A stretch of 64,000 nt of DNA from Zhongshania sp. (GTDB lineage Bacteria; Pseudomonadota; Gammaproteobacteria; Pseudomonadales; Spongiibacteraceae). Numbering within the stretch: the stretch's first letter is position 1; each line of letters starts with the position of its first letter. The stretch lies in contig NZ_JARGNU010000002.1 of NCBI RefSeq assembly GCF_029212375.1, positions 224,260-288,259 of the forward strand. The letters run 5' to 3'. A program made the translations under genes and the position numbers. Under the pieces are notes generated by a model, which saw only the letters and a list, made by a program, of their open reading frames with translations, was not told the DNA's origin and ran no database searches. This document shows positions 34,413-43,468 of the stretch, piece after piece.

Positions 34413-37400
34413 ATGCTGAATATATGGAATGAGGGTGTGTCCTTGAACGGTAAAGACCATATCGATATTTTGTGGCTGCTGGTTGCGGCGGGAATGGTAC
34501 TGCTAATGCAAGCGGCGTTTCTGTGTGTAGAAAGTGGTCTTACTCGAACCAAGAACGCGATTAATGTCGCAATGAAAAACGTGGTCGACTTCGTCGTTGC
34601 GGTAATTCTGTTCTGGGTGCTTGGCTTTGGCATTATGTTCGGCGAAAGCGTTAACGGTTGGTTCGGGTTCTCCAATTTTCTCTCTGGGTCGTCGGGTTTT
34701 GACCCTTGGGAAGCGGTATTCTTCCTATTCCAAGCGATGTTCTGCGCAACCGCCGCCACCATAGTTTCGGGCGCGGTGGCAGAGCGCACGCGGTTTGATA
34801 CCTATATTTTTCTCACTGTGCTTGCCAGCGCGGTAATTTACCCTTTGTTTGGCCACTGGGCGTGGGGCGGTGTGCTGGTGGGTGCTCCGGGTTGGCTTGC
34901 CGCCAGCGGATTTGTCGATTTTGCCGGTTCAACGGTCGTGCACAGTGTTGGTGGCTGGATAGCACTGGCAGCGGTATTGCTAATAGGCCCCCGTCGCGGC
35001 CGCTTTGTCGATGGTAAACCCCAGCAAATGCCGGCCTCTAATTTGCCGCTGTGTATGCTGGGCTTGGTGTTGTTTATCTTTGGCTGGATTGGTTTTAACG
35101 GCGGTAGCACTTTAGAAATGTCGATGGCGATTCCGGGCATCGTCATGAATACCATTCTTGCGGCCTGTGTGGGTTCGATTACTGCGGCTATGCTGCGCAC
35201 GCGGTTGTCGCCAGACACTGACGGGCCTACGGCATTGATTAACGGTGCGCTTGCCGGTTTGGTGGCAATCACTGCCAGTTGTCACGCAGTTCACGCGGGG
35301 CAGGCGGCGATGATTGGCATGGGCGGGGCGGTGGTGATGTTACTTGGCGAGCGCTTATTGCTTAAAAACCAAGTTGACGACGCCATTGGCGCAATCCCCG
35401 TACACTTATTTGCCGGAATCTGGGGTACGGTTGCGGTCGCATTATTTGGTGACCTAGAAATACTCGGTACCGGGCTGTCGCGAATGGCGCAACTGCAAGT
35501 GCAGTTAGAGGGCATTGTGAGCTGCGGGCTGTTGGCCTTTGTATTGACTTACTGCGCCCTTAAAATTCGCGCTAGGCGCAGGCCTTTGCGGGTTAGCGCC
35601 GAAGCCGAGGATATTGGCTTGAATGTGGCTGAGCACGGCGCCAGAACGCCAATGCTAGATTTGCTCAATGCAATGGAGCTGCAGCGCACCAGCGGCGACT
35701 TGAGTGCGCGTGTGCCGGTTGAGCCGTTTACCGAAGTTGGCCAGATTGCCGGCCGTTACAATCGGGTAATGGAGGCCTTGGAGTCTGCCAATGAAAAAAC
35801 TCGGCAGGTCTTGCGTGATATTCGCGACGGTATTATTACGTTTACCCGCGAAGGGGTGCTTACGAGCTTAAACCCTGGCGCCGAAAAACTACTTGGCCAA
35901 GAGGGCCGCTACGCGATTGGTAAGTCCCTAGTCGGGGTGCTTGAAAATGCTGGATTCACCACCGAGTCAGAATTTGTTGAGACCCTCTGCCAGCGGCGAT
36001 TAAACCCTGCGCGCAGTAACGCTAAAGGCTTTGATTTGGAGCCAGTAATGCGCGAGGCAACGCGGTTAAGTGAAGGCCGTAGTGAACTGGTCCTAGAATT
36101 TACTTCCTTTAATACCCGCATTGACGGCAATGACGCGCCGGACACGTTCACTGCGCTAATCCGTGATATTTCTGAGCGCCGAGGTTTTGAGGATCAATTA
36201 TTTGGCGAAAAGGAAATGGCTCAGGTGACCTTGGAGTCTTTGGGCGAGGGTGTTATTACCACTGACCCCGACGGTGAAGTTACCTACCTAAATGCGGTGG
36301 CGCAAAAAATTATAGGCTTAGCAAAAACCGATGCTCTACCTAAACGTTTGGCAGATTGCTTTGAGTGTATAGATGAGCAGTCAGGCGAACCGATAGAAGT
36401 TGGCCGTCTGTCGCGCACTCACTTGCGAGTTGAGCGCCACAATGCGCTTACCCTGCGGCGTAAAAAAGACGGCACCGAGGTGACGGTAAAATGCACTTCG
36501 TCACCGATTCGCAATCGTCACTTTGAGCCGGTAGGCACTGTTATTGTGTTTCAGGATGTGTCGCAGGAGCGCGAGCTGGAGCAGAAACTGAGTTATCAAG
36601 CTGCTCACGACGTGGTGACCGGCTTGATTAACCGCCGCGAGTTTGAGCATCGCCTGCGCGAAGCCCTGCACCTTGCCAAGATTGATGATAGTTGCCATGT
36701 GCTCTGCTATATCGATCTCGACCAATTTAAGATTGTTAACGATACTTGCGGGCACCATGCGGGCGACGAACTCCTGCGCCAGCTCGGCAATGTATTTACC
36801 GAGAGTGTGCGGGGCAGCGATACCGTTGGCCGTTTAGGGGGTGATGAGTTTGGTGTGATATTCGGAAATTGTTCGCTAGAGCAGGGCGCTGTATTGGCCG
36901 AGAATATTCGCGCGGAAATTGAGCGCTACCGTTTTAAGTGGGGCGAGGGGATTTTCTCAGTGGGCGGCAGCCTTGGCGTGGTGGCAATTACCAAGGAGGT
37001 AGAGAGCGCGGAAGAGGTAATGGGTATGGCTGATACCGCCTGCTTTATGGCCAAAGACGGCGGTCGTAATCGCGTACACATTCATCAGCATGACGATGCC
37101 GAAATACTCGCGCGCCGCGGCGAAATGCACTGGGCGGCGCGAATTCAGCAAGCTATAGATGAAGACCGGCTGCGCCTTTACTACCAGTCTATTGTGCCGG
37201 CAGATAAAACTACACAAGCTGCGGTCGCCCACTACGAAATATTTGTGCGCATGCTTGATGAAAACAATGAAATTGTATCGCCAGGTTCGTTTATTCCCGC
37301 GGCAGAACGCTACGACCTAATGGTAGCTATTGATCGCTGGGTGGTGCGCAATACCTTGGCGTTTATCGGCAGCAAGCCCTGCGAGCCAGCTTGCTATGCA

Positions 37401-37889
37401 ATTAACTTGTCGGGCTCGTCGATAACCAATGCCGACTTCCTTGCCGAAATTAAAGCCTGTATTACGCGCTACAAGGTTAAGCCAGAGTGGGTGTGTTTTG
37501 AAATCACCGAAACTGCCGCCATTGCCGACCTTGCCAAGGCGCGGGTTTTTATCACTGAGCTTAAGGAGATGGGTTGTCAATTTGCCCTAGATGATTTTGG
37601 TAGCGGCCTCTCGTCTTTCGGCTACCTCAAAAGCCTGCCAGTGGACTACCTAAAAATAGACGGCATTTTTGTGCGGGATATTCTTAACGACCCTATCGAC
37701 AAGGCGCTGGTCGAGACCATTAATAATGTTGGGCACTTGATGAACCTCACCACCATAGCCGAATTCGTCGAGTCTAAAGAAATAATGGACACCCTTGCCG
37801 ACATCGGTGTGGATCTGGTTCAGGGTTACCACATTGATAAACCTAAACCGATCACTGAGCTGCGTGCGCGATCGACTTGGCCTCGGTAG
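34413..37889 (+). CDS. Ammonium transporter fused to PAS-PAS-GGDEF-EAL
   Basis: A single 1158-aa polypeptide. Residues about 10-390 are an Amt/Rh channel with 11 membrane segments; the twin pore histidines are present (His177 in STVVHSVGG, His331 in PVHLFAGIWG). A HAMP-like linker (about 410-460) and two PAS domains (about 465-590 and 605-725) follow. The diguanylate cyclase domain has intact GGDEF at 809-813 and an RGSD inhibitory site five residues before it. The EAL domain has EIF (Glu942) in place of EAL, and intact FEITE, DDFGSG and LKIDG. Both cyclase and phosphodiesterase activity remain possible. The layout suggests that ammonium passage or occupancy sets c-di-GMP. Confidence 0.92.
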   Translation: MLNIWNEGVSLNGKDHIDILWLLVAAGMVLLMQAAFLCVESGLTRTKNAINVAMKNVVDFVVAVILFWVLGFGIMFGESVNGWFGFSNFLSGSSGFDPWEAVFFLFQAMFCATAATIVSGAVAERTRFDTYIFLTVLASAVIYPLFGHWAWGGVLVGAPGWLAASGFVDFAGSTVVHSVGGWIALAAVLLIGPRRGRFVDGKPQQMPASNLPLCMLGLVLFIFGWIGFNGGSTLEMSMAIPGIVMNTILAACVGSITAAMLRTRLSPDTDGPTALINGALAGLVAITASCHAVHAGQAAMIGMGGAVVMLLGERLLLKNQVDDAIGAIPVHLFAGIWGTVAVALFGDLEILGTGLSRMAQLQVQLEGIVSCGLLAFVLTYCALKIRARRRPLRVSAEAEDIGLNVAEHGARTPMLDLLNAMELQRTSGDLSARVPVEPFTEVGQIAGRYNRVMEALESANEKTRQVLRDIRDGIITFTREGVLTSLNPGAEKLLGQEGRYAIGKSLVGVLENAGFTTESEFVETLCQRRLNPARSNAKGFDLEPVMREATRLSEGRSELVLEFTSFNTRIDGNDAPDTFTALIRDISERRGFEDQLFGEKEMAQVTLESLGEGVITTDPDGEVTYLNAVAQKIIGLAKTDALPKRLADCFECIDEQSGEPIEVGRLSRTHLRVERHNALTLRRKKDGTEVTVKCTSSPIRNRHFEPVGTVIVFQDVSQERELEQKLSYQAAHDVVTGLINRREFEHRLREALHLAKIDDSCHVLCYIDLDQFKIVNDTCGHHAGDELLRQLGNVFTESVRGSDTVGRLGGDEFGVIFGNCSLEQGAVLAENIRAEIERYRFKWGEGIFSVGGSLGVVAITKEVESAEEVMGMADTACFMAKDGGRNRVHIHQHDDAEILARRGEMHWAARIQQAIDEDRLRLYYQSIVPADKTTQAAVAHYEIFVRMLDENNEIVSPGSFIPAAERYDLMVAIDRWVVRNTLAFIGSKPCEPACYAINLSGSSITNADFLAEIKACITRYKVKPEWVCFEITETAAIADLAKARVFITELKEMGCQFALDDFGSGLSSFGYLKSLPVDYLKIDGIFVRDILNDPIDKALVETINNVGHLMNLTTIAEFVESKEIMDTLADIGVDLVQGYHIDKPKPITELRARSTWPR

Positions 37890-37943
37890 TGCGTAATAAC
37901 AAATAATGCCTTTTTTATTGAGGTTTTGTGGTATTGCGTTGGC

Positions 37944-39257
37944 TTATTCAGCTGGAATTCCAAATAGAGCAACCGCTAGCATAATCAGCGCGAGCAACCC
38001 GTAAATAACACTACGGCGCCGGTCTTTGCGGTGATGTGCTATCAGCACTGCGTCTATGCACTGCAATAGGTAATAGAGTGCAAACGCGCGGGAGGCAAGG
38101 CTGATAACCTCAAAAATATTAGTGAGTAGGGTAATTGCAAGGGCGAGTGCGGTAACCAGCAAATAGGCGCGGCGCGGTGGTATTTTGCTGTGCGTGGCCT
38201 CGCTGAATAAACCGCCACCGCCAATGGTGTCGGCCACCGCTGCGCTGAATTGGCTCATTAACGCCGCAATAATTAATAGCGGCGGCAGCACCCAGCTGAT
38301 TTGTGCGCCAAATTGAATAATCGCGGTCTCGCTAATACCCTGTTGGAGTCCGGCCACGGGCAAGATTAAAATAATGAATAGCAGATAGATTAGCGAGGAT
38401 AGTCGCTGCGCGCGGCGCATGCTGCTAACGCGAGTTGCGGCGCTGTATTCATCCCCTAAATAGCGGGAGGTTTCAAAGCCCTGCACAATAATCAACATGC
38501 CCAGCAGGCTGCGCACGCTATCGCCATTGAATATTGGCAGGCTTGGAAAGGCGGCTAACGCGGGCTTACTTAGCAGCGATAGGTCGTAGCTTAACAGCCC
38601 CGCCAACAGCCCCGCTATAATTGCCAGTTTGACCGAGACCGCATATTTTTCTAACGACTCAAGCATCTGCAAGCCGCGCCAAATACCCAATACACCAATC
38701 ACCAACAAAATACCGCCGGTAATCGATTTAGACGATAAAACGACGTTAGCCGGTAGCGCTTCAAGCACAAATGCAGCCAGTAACTGCAAATAAAACGATA
38801 CCGATACTACATAGGCAAAAGCGAGCACTACTCGGGATAATTGTTCGCGTTGAGCTAGGCCAAGTGGTGGGGTTTGTTTTATTAGCAGGGGCTCAACATG
38901 CAATATGTTGTAACGCATTGCATCGCCTAAGCCGTAGGCGGTAATGACAATAAGCAGCATCGCGAGCACGGCATAGTTGCCAAAGCTGGAGGTGAGCAGC
39001 GGCGCAACCACCAAAAAACCACTGCCGATTATGGAGGCTAAGGGCGTGACCGTGGCGCGCCAGTCGCGAGCGCGGCGCAGAGCTGGCAGCATCAGTGCGG
39101 TTAATACCAAAGTTGTAATAAGTAGGACAGCGGCAGTAGTCAACGTCAGGGCATCCAGTTTTTGCGAGCGCACAGTGTACGGTAATGATACAAGCCTGCG
39201 GTGCTTATCTGCATAAGTGTCGGGTGGTGTATTATGGAAAGCATCAGCAGGTGGCAT
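37944..39257 (-). CDS. APC-superfamily-like transporter
   Basis: A membrane protein of about 437 aa with 11-12 hydrophobic segments. An APC-like first-helix motif, ASIIGSGFLVVAPLL, lies near 75-90, and a conserved QGFETSRYLG follows in the middle. The substrate is unknown. I set the start at ATG 39257; a longer frame to 39311 would run through the divergent patatin start. Another option is GTG at 39173, directly before the first membrane segment. No Shine-Dalgarno supports any of these. Confidence 0.72.
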   Translation of the reverse strand: MPPADAFHNTPPDTYADKHRRLVSLPYTVRSQKLDALTLTTAAVLLITTLVLTALMLPALRRARDWRATVTPLASIIGSGFLVVAPLLTSSFGNYAVLAMLLIVITAYGLGDAMRYNILHVEPLLIKQTPPLGLAQREQLSRVVLAFAYVVSVSFYLQLLAAFVLEALPANVVLSSKSITGGILLVIGVLGIWRGLQMLESLEKYAVSVKLAIIAGLLAGLLSYDLSLLSKPALAAFPSLPIFNGDSVRSLLGMLIIVQGFETSRYLGDEYSAATRVSSMRRAQRLSSLIYLLFIILILPVAGLQQGISETAIIQFGAQISWVLPPLLIIAALMSQFSAAVADTIGGGGLFSEATHSKIPPRRAYLLVTALALAITLLTNIFEVISLASRAFALYYLLQCIDAVLIAHHRKDRRRSVIYGLLALIMLAVALFGIPAE

Positions 39258-39274
39258 ATTTTTAATAGGGTGTA

Positions 39275-40342
39275 ATGAGTTTACTACGAATTCGAGCAGG
39301 ACAATCTGCACTTGAGCATATTCGAAGCAAGGGGCTTAGCCCGTCTGATATTAGTGCGGTGTTCGGTGCCTCTGGCGCTGCGAAATGGCTGGCAATATAC
39401 GGTTTAGACCGCGCTATATTTTCAGAGTGGCTGGTTGATGCTCCCCAGCCGATCAATCTGTTTGGCACCTCGGTAGGCGCCTTTAAATTGGCGGGGGCGT
39501 GCCGGCAGAATCCTGGCAAAGCGCTAGATGAATTGGCACACGCTTATATTGAACAATCCTACCCCAATGGCTTTAGTGCTGACCTTATCGATAGAGAAAC
39601 TCAAAAATTATTGGACTCTGTTGTTGATGCAGCGGGGCTTGATGAAATCCTCAGTCATCCGGTGTTTCGGTATCACTGCGGTAGTGTACTGGCCAAAGGC
39701 GGGTTGGCGAGTACGTCGGTAACTCGGCAAAAATACGCAATGGCCATGGCCTTTGCGCTGAATGGCTTTGGCCGCAATATACACACAAAGATCATGCAGC
39801 GGGTGATATTTGCAGACGCCAGAGCCGATGGCACCCTAGCGGGTCGCGACGCCTACACGAGCCATAGAGTTGTGTTAAACCGCGACAATTTACGTGCTGC
39901 GATAACTGGCTCTGGCTCGATTCCGGTGGTGATGCACGGCGTGAGCGACATTGTTGGCGCGCCGGCGGGTATGCACCGCGACGGCGGCTTGCTCGATTAT
40001 CACCCCGTGCCAGGTAACGTGTGGCAGGGGGATGGCTTGGTGCTCTACCCACATTTTTACTCAGAAGTTACTTCTGGCTGGTTTGATAAATACTTTTTTT
40101 GGCGCAAAACTCCTAAAGCCCTGCTTGATAAAGTGGTGTTAATCAGCCCGTCGGAATCCTTCTTGGCTTCCACTGAATTAGGCCGCATTCCTGATCGTCG
40201 CGATTTCCTGCGTATGCAGGGCGACGACCCACTGCGCAAACGCCTGTGGTGGGATTCTGCGAAACGGAGCCTAGAGCTGGGTGAGGCGTTTTTAACCTTG
40301 GCAAAGTCGGGAGATATTGGCTCAATAGTAGAGCCGATTTAA
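39275..40342 (+). CDS. Patatin-like phospholipase
   Basis: A 355-aa protein with the patatin catalytic dyad: Ser66 in FGTSVGAFK (GxSxG) and Asp236 in HRDGGLLDYH. An oxyanion-type GASGAAKW precedes at 31-38. There is no signal peptide, so it is cytosolic or delivered by another route. Patatins hydrolyse acyl chains from phospholipids or other lipids. Its ATG lies only 17 bases from the assigned start of the divergent transporter, so promoters must overlap coding DNA or one start is wrong. Confidence 0.85.
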   Translation: MSLLRIRAGQSALEHIRSKGLSPSDISAVFGASGAAKWLAIYGLDRAIFSEWLVDAPQPINLFGTSVGAFKLAGACRQNPGKALDELAHAYIEQSYPNGFSADLIDRETQKLLDSVVDAAGLDEILSHPVFRYHCGSVLAKGGLASTSVTRQKYAMAMAFALNGFGRNIHTKIMQRVIFADARADGTLAGRDAYTSHRVVLNRDNLRAAITGSGSIPVVMHGVSDIVGAPAGMHRDGGLLDYHPVPGNVWQGDGLVLYPHFYSEVTSGWFDKYFFWRKTPKALLDKVVLISPSESFLASTELGRIPDRRDFLRMQGDDPLRKRLWWDSAKRSLELGEAFLTLAKSGDIGSIVEPI

Positions 40343-40375
40343 GCATTGTTAATAATGCGTTGTTAATACCGATTT

Positions 40376-40729
40376 TTATGGCAGCCTCGGCTCGGCTGAG
40401 GGAAAGAGTGTTTGCCAAGCCTCTTCTGCACCAGCGAGCAGGCTTAAGCCGTTGGGGTAGGGTTTTTGGCATGGCTCAGCATTGAGTTCTTTTGCAATAT
40501 CTGCTGCGGCAGGGGAGAAGTAGACCTTTACTTCGCAATGCAGTCGCCCTTCTGATTCATGCCGCATAAAAATTGCCATATCTTTGGGCTGCTTGGCGTC
40601 GGTGTATCGAGTCAAAAAATAATTTTCGAGGGACGCAATGGCCTCTGATGCTAGCATCGCGTCACCGAGGTTTTTAGAGAACCAATTACTCAGCGAGGCT
40701 CTGGTTTTTATTGTGGTTGTAGCTTTCAT
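40376..40729 (-). CDS. Hypothetical protein, 117 aa
   Basis: A small soluble protein of unknown function with no signal peptide or membrane segment. The start at 40729 (MKATTTIKTR) avoids overlap with the upstream DUF3703 gene. The composition looks genuinely coding (FMRHESEGRLHCEVKVYF, alternating hydrophobic residues of a beta sheet). It follows the DUF3703 gene by 28 bases, so the two are likely co-transcribed. Confidence 0.65.
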   Translation of the reverse strand: MKATTTIKTRASLSNWFSKNLGDAMLASEAIASLENYFLTRYTDAKQPKDMAIFMRHESEGRLHCEVKVYFSPAAADIAKELNAEPCQKPYPNGLSLLAGAEEAWQTLFPSAEPRLP

Positions 40730-40757
40730 TGCCGGTGCCCGCTGCTTGAAATGAACG

Positions 40758-41120
40758 TTAGCGTTTGGCTTTGCTAATGATAGTTTGATGCTCAGCTTTA
40801 ATTGGCATAACGCTAAAGGGACTGACATTGGCGCCGCCAGTATTGCCTTGAGGTATCAGGCCAAACGCGGTTAATGCCGCCGCGCCAACCAAGCGAAGAA
40901 TTTGACCAAGAAATTCTTTGCCACCGCAGTTTCTAACGGCCCATTTCAGCATTTGCCAGTGTACATTTACGTGCCAATAGGTTGATTCTTGGCCAATAAT
41001 ATGGGCGTTTTCTAGGTGATGAAATTCGTTAGCTGGATCACCGCTGGCGCGGGATTTGTCGGCCAATTCCAGCTCGGCCTGCACATGTGGTGCAATATTT
41101 CTTGTGAAATTACTCGTCAT
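40758..41120 (-). CDS. DUF3703 protein
   Basis: A 120-aa protein with the DUF3703 pattern FHHLENAHIIGQ and HVNVHWQMLKWA, rich in conserved His, Trp and Glu that could bind metal. The start at 41120 (MTSNFTRN) is preceded by GGAGGC at seven to eight bases; the longer frame to 41207 lacks support. DUF3703 genes often sit near heavy-metal genes, but none is present here. The function is unknown. Confidence 0.8.
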   Translation of the reverse strand: MTSNFTRNIAPHVQAELELADKSRASGDPANEFHHLENAHIIGQESTYWHVNVHWQMLKWAVRNCGGKEFLGQILRLVGAAALTAFGLIPQGNTGGANVSPFSVMPIKAEHQTIISKAKR

Positions 41121-41661
41121 ATTTATGCCTCCAAATGGACGCCATTTGGGTATCCATCGTAGCCGCTGCCGATAATATCTTGCCAATCTTAGATGATTTT
41201 TTTGCACAAAGAACCTTGTTGGGCTCTGTATTACGGGTTGATTTTAAATATATGCCAAAAAAATTAACGACGCGATATTTAGGCAGTATAGCTTCCTGCT
41301 TAGGCGAGCAAATCGAACTTGCCATATTGCCAAGATTCTTTTTGTGCACTGTTTTGTGTTTTGTTTGTATCGTATTTTTTGCAGCGATGGCTATCGGCTA
41401 TATTGCACATAATGATTATAATGTGATGTAGGTCTCGTTTCGCGTGGTTTGCTGCGTGATTTTTCCGCAGGGATTGTAATTGTTTCGTCATGCATTATTT
41501 GGTCTAATAGTCTACCGGCCAATTTTGGCTCGACACACTGACAGATCCGCATTTTGCAATACCTGCTGTTGTGGGAAGTGTTGCATCTACTTAACCATAT
41601 TCGTTACCCGCTACCGATACTTTTGCAGGTGATTTCCGCATAGCCAATGGAGATATTCCCT
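41121..41661. other. Intergenic region with doubtful small ORFs
   Basis: A 540-bp region between divergent genes. A plus-strand frame at 41135-41431 could encode 98 aa ending in a hydrophobic helix (LCTVLCFVCIVFFAAMAIG), but it has no clear ribosome binding site, overlaps the DUF3703 control region and has an opposing open frame across it. I do not call it a gene. The right half is AT-rich and should hold the promoter of the OmpA-like gene. Confidence 0.5.
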
Positions 41662-43350
41662 ATGGTGCTACCTCATAAAATTTTCACAGGCTTGGCATTT
41701 TCGCTGATCTTGTCACAGGCCGGCCACGTAGCCGCTGATCCGATTACTGACTTTTTGGAGTCAATTGGTGCTGGTCAATTGCAGAATGTTACGCAACCAG
41801 TGGGCGATATCAGTGCTTCGGTATTAGATCCCAACGGTACCGGCGATAATGATTTTGTTGGTGCTGATTTATTGAATTCTGAAAATGATCTGGGCGCCAC
41901 GCTAGCGTCAGGCGAGTTGCTTGGATTCGGCAATAATACGGGAACCGCGACAGCAATTCCTCTGGATGCTTTAGGTTTGAGCCAATTGCTGGATGCCTTA
42001 GGCTTGACCTACGACACTGGATTGGCAACTCAATTGCGTGGGCTGCTGGGTCCAGATGGCACTGTTACCCTCACCGTTGTCGATAGCATTGACCAACTGA
42101 CGGCAATGATTAGTGATGGCAGTTTACAAGTAAGTGAATTGGGCGGCTTGCCAGGTTTGAATGACCAACCCTTGGGTTTGGCTATTTTGGGTGAACCCAA
42201 TTCTGGCAACGCAAGCGCTGATGGTTTGGCGGGTATTGCTCTGCTAACAGATGGCGCCTCTGGAAATGGCGGCTTAATCGGCTTGTCAGTTCTTGGCGGA
42301 AACAATGCTGGCAACGGTGACCTTATCGGGGTTTCTGTGCTAGGTGGTGCCAATAGTGGCAATAGCGACACGCTTGGCGTTGCCGTGTTAAACGGCAGTG
42401 ATAGTGGTAACGGTGGCAGTGTTGGCGCCGGTGTTTTAAATGGTGACAATAGTGCCAATGGCGATTCTGCTGCGGTGGGTGTGCTCAATGGTAATAATTC
42501 TGCCAATGCTGATGCACTGGCTATTGCCGCACTAAACGACGATAACTCGGGCAACTCTGATTTTGGTTCGGTAGCGGCATTAAATGGCGATAATTCCGGT
42601 AATACCGGTACGCTAGCGGTGGCGGCAATCAATGGCGCAAATTCAGGTAATACCGACTTCACCAGTGTTGCCGCGCTGAATGGGCCTAACTCTGGCGCCG
42701 GCGGTGCCATTACGGTTGCAGCGATTAATACTCCTAGCAATGAAGACAACAGTGGCGCGACGGATTGTACTGCTTCCGGCGCAACAGGTTGCCCTAACAC
42801 TGAATTTTTGAAACAAATGGATGGCTGTATCGATAGTGATAGCGATGGCGTTTGCAACGAGTATGACCAGTGTGCAGATACCCCTGCTGCCACTTTGGTT
42901 GATTTCGATGGCTGCATTCCACCCGATGGTGAAGAGGTGCTTAAAGAAGGTGTGCCATTGGTATTGCGTGGCGTCAATTTTGAATTTGACAAAGACGTGC
43001 TGACGTCTGTTTCTACACCGATATTGGAACATGCGGTAAGCGTGCTAAATGCTCAACCTGAGGCCTTGGTGTCCATCGATGGCCACACTGATTCAAAAGG
43101 TGACGATGACTACAATCAACGCCTGTCTTATCGCCGTGCACGCACAGTTTACTTGTACCTTGTTAATTCAGGTATCGACGGAGATCGCTTAGTGTACCGT
43201 GGTGCTGGCGAAAGTATGCCGATAGCCCCAAACACCTACGAGGACGGCAGCGACAATCCAATTGGACGTGCAGAAAACCGCCGAGTTGAACTGAACATTC
43301 TCTCACCGGAAGATTTTGCGGTAGCAAAGCAAAATAACGAACAAGATTAA
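41662..43350 (+). CDS. Exported 16-residue-repeat protein with TSP3 and OmpA domains
   Basis: A 562-aa protein. The ATG at 41662 is chosen over 41647 because GGAGAT stands before it. A signal peptide ends near AGHVAADP. Residues about 170-365 hold about 12 imperfect 16-residue repeats of the form VAxLNGxNSGNxDxxx (hydrophobic, Asn/Gly-rich). A TSP3-like calcium segment, DSDSDGVCNEYDQC, follows, then a C-terminal OmpA peptidoglycan-binding domain with DGHTDSKGDDDYN and RAENRRVEL. The repeats could form a beta-solenoid. It is likely tethered to peptidoglycan and partly surface-facing. The TpsB-like gene 118 bases downstream may be its partner. Confidence 0.88.
   Translation: MVLPHKIFTGLAFSLILSQAGHVAADPITDFLESIGAGQLQNVTQPVGDISASVLDPNGTGDNDFVGADLLNSENDLGATLASGELLGFGNNTGTATAIPLDALGLSQLLDALGLTYDTGLATQLRGLLGPDGTVTLTVVDSIDQLTAMISDGSLQVSELGGLPGLNDQPLGLAILGEPNSGNASADGLAGIALLTDGASGNGGLIGLSVLGGNNAGNGDLIGVSVLGGANSGNSDTLGVAVLNGSDSGNGGSVGAGVLNGDNSANGDSAAVGVLNGNNSANADALAIAALNDDNSGNSDFGSVAALNGDNSGNTGTLAVAAINGANSGNTDFTSVAALNGPNSGAGGAITVAAINTPSNEDNSGATDCTASGATGCPNTEFLKQMDGCIDSDSDGVCNEYDQCADTPAATLVDFDGCIPPDGEEVLKEGVPLVLRGVNFEFDKDVLTSVSTPILEHAVSVLNAQPEALVSIDGHTDSKGDDDYNQRLSYRRARTVYLYLVNSGIDGDRLVYRGAGESMPIAPNTYEDGSDNPIGRAENRRVELNILSPEDFAVAKQNNEQD
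42172..42753 (+). repeat. 48-bp coding repeat array within the OmpA-like gene
   Basis: About 12 diverged units of 48 bp, each encoding 16 residues with the core LNGxNSGNxD. The first units (around LGEPNSGN and LTDGASGN) and the last (INTPSNEDNSG) are the most diverged, while the central ones are close to each other, as expected from internal duplication. No frame change was seen between units. Confidence 0.8.
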
Positions 43351-43468
43351 TAAAACCACAGAATTGTAAGGAGCGCTAAGTCGCGCTGTACTAAATGATA
43401 TTTGCGAGTTGATGCACATCAGACAGATCGGCATCGGCTTGCATAAACTGAATATTGATTATTAAGGG

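Noticed and set aside
41135-41431. 98-aa plus-strand ORF with a hydrophobic end
   Set aside because: No ribosome binding site, overlaps the control region of the DUF3703 gene and is opposed by another open frame; not distinguishable from chance.
42030-42992. 320-aa minus-strand ORF opposite the OmpA-like gene
   Set aside because: It is the mirror of the 48-bp repeats and is rich in Pro/Ser/Leu as expected of an antisense shadow; the plus strand has signal peptide and domain evidence.
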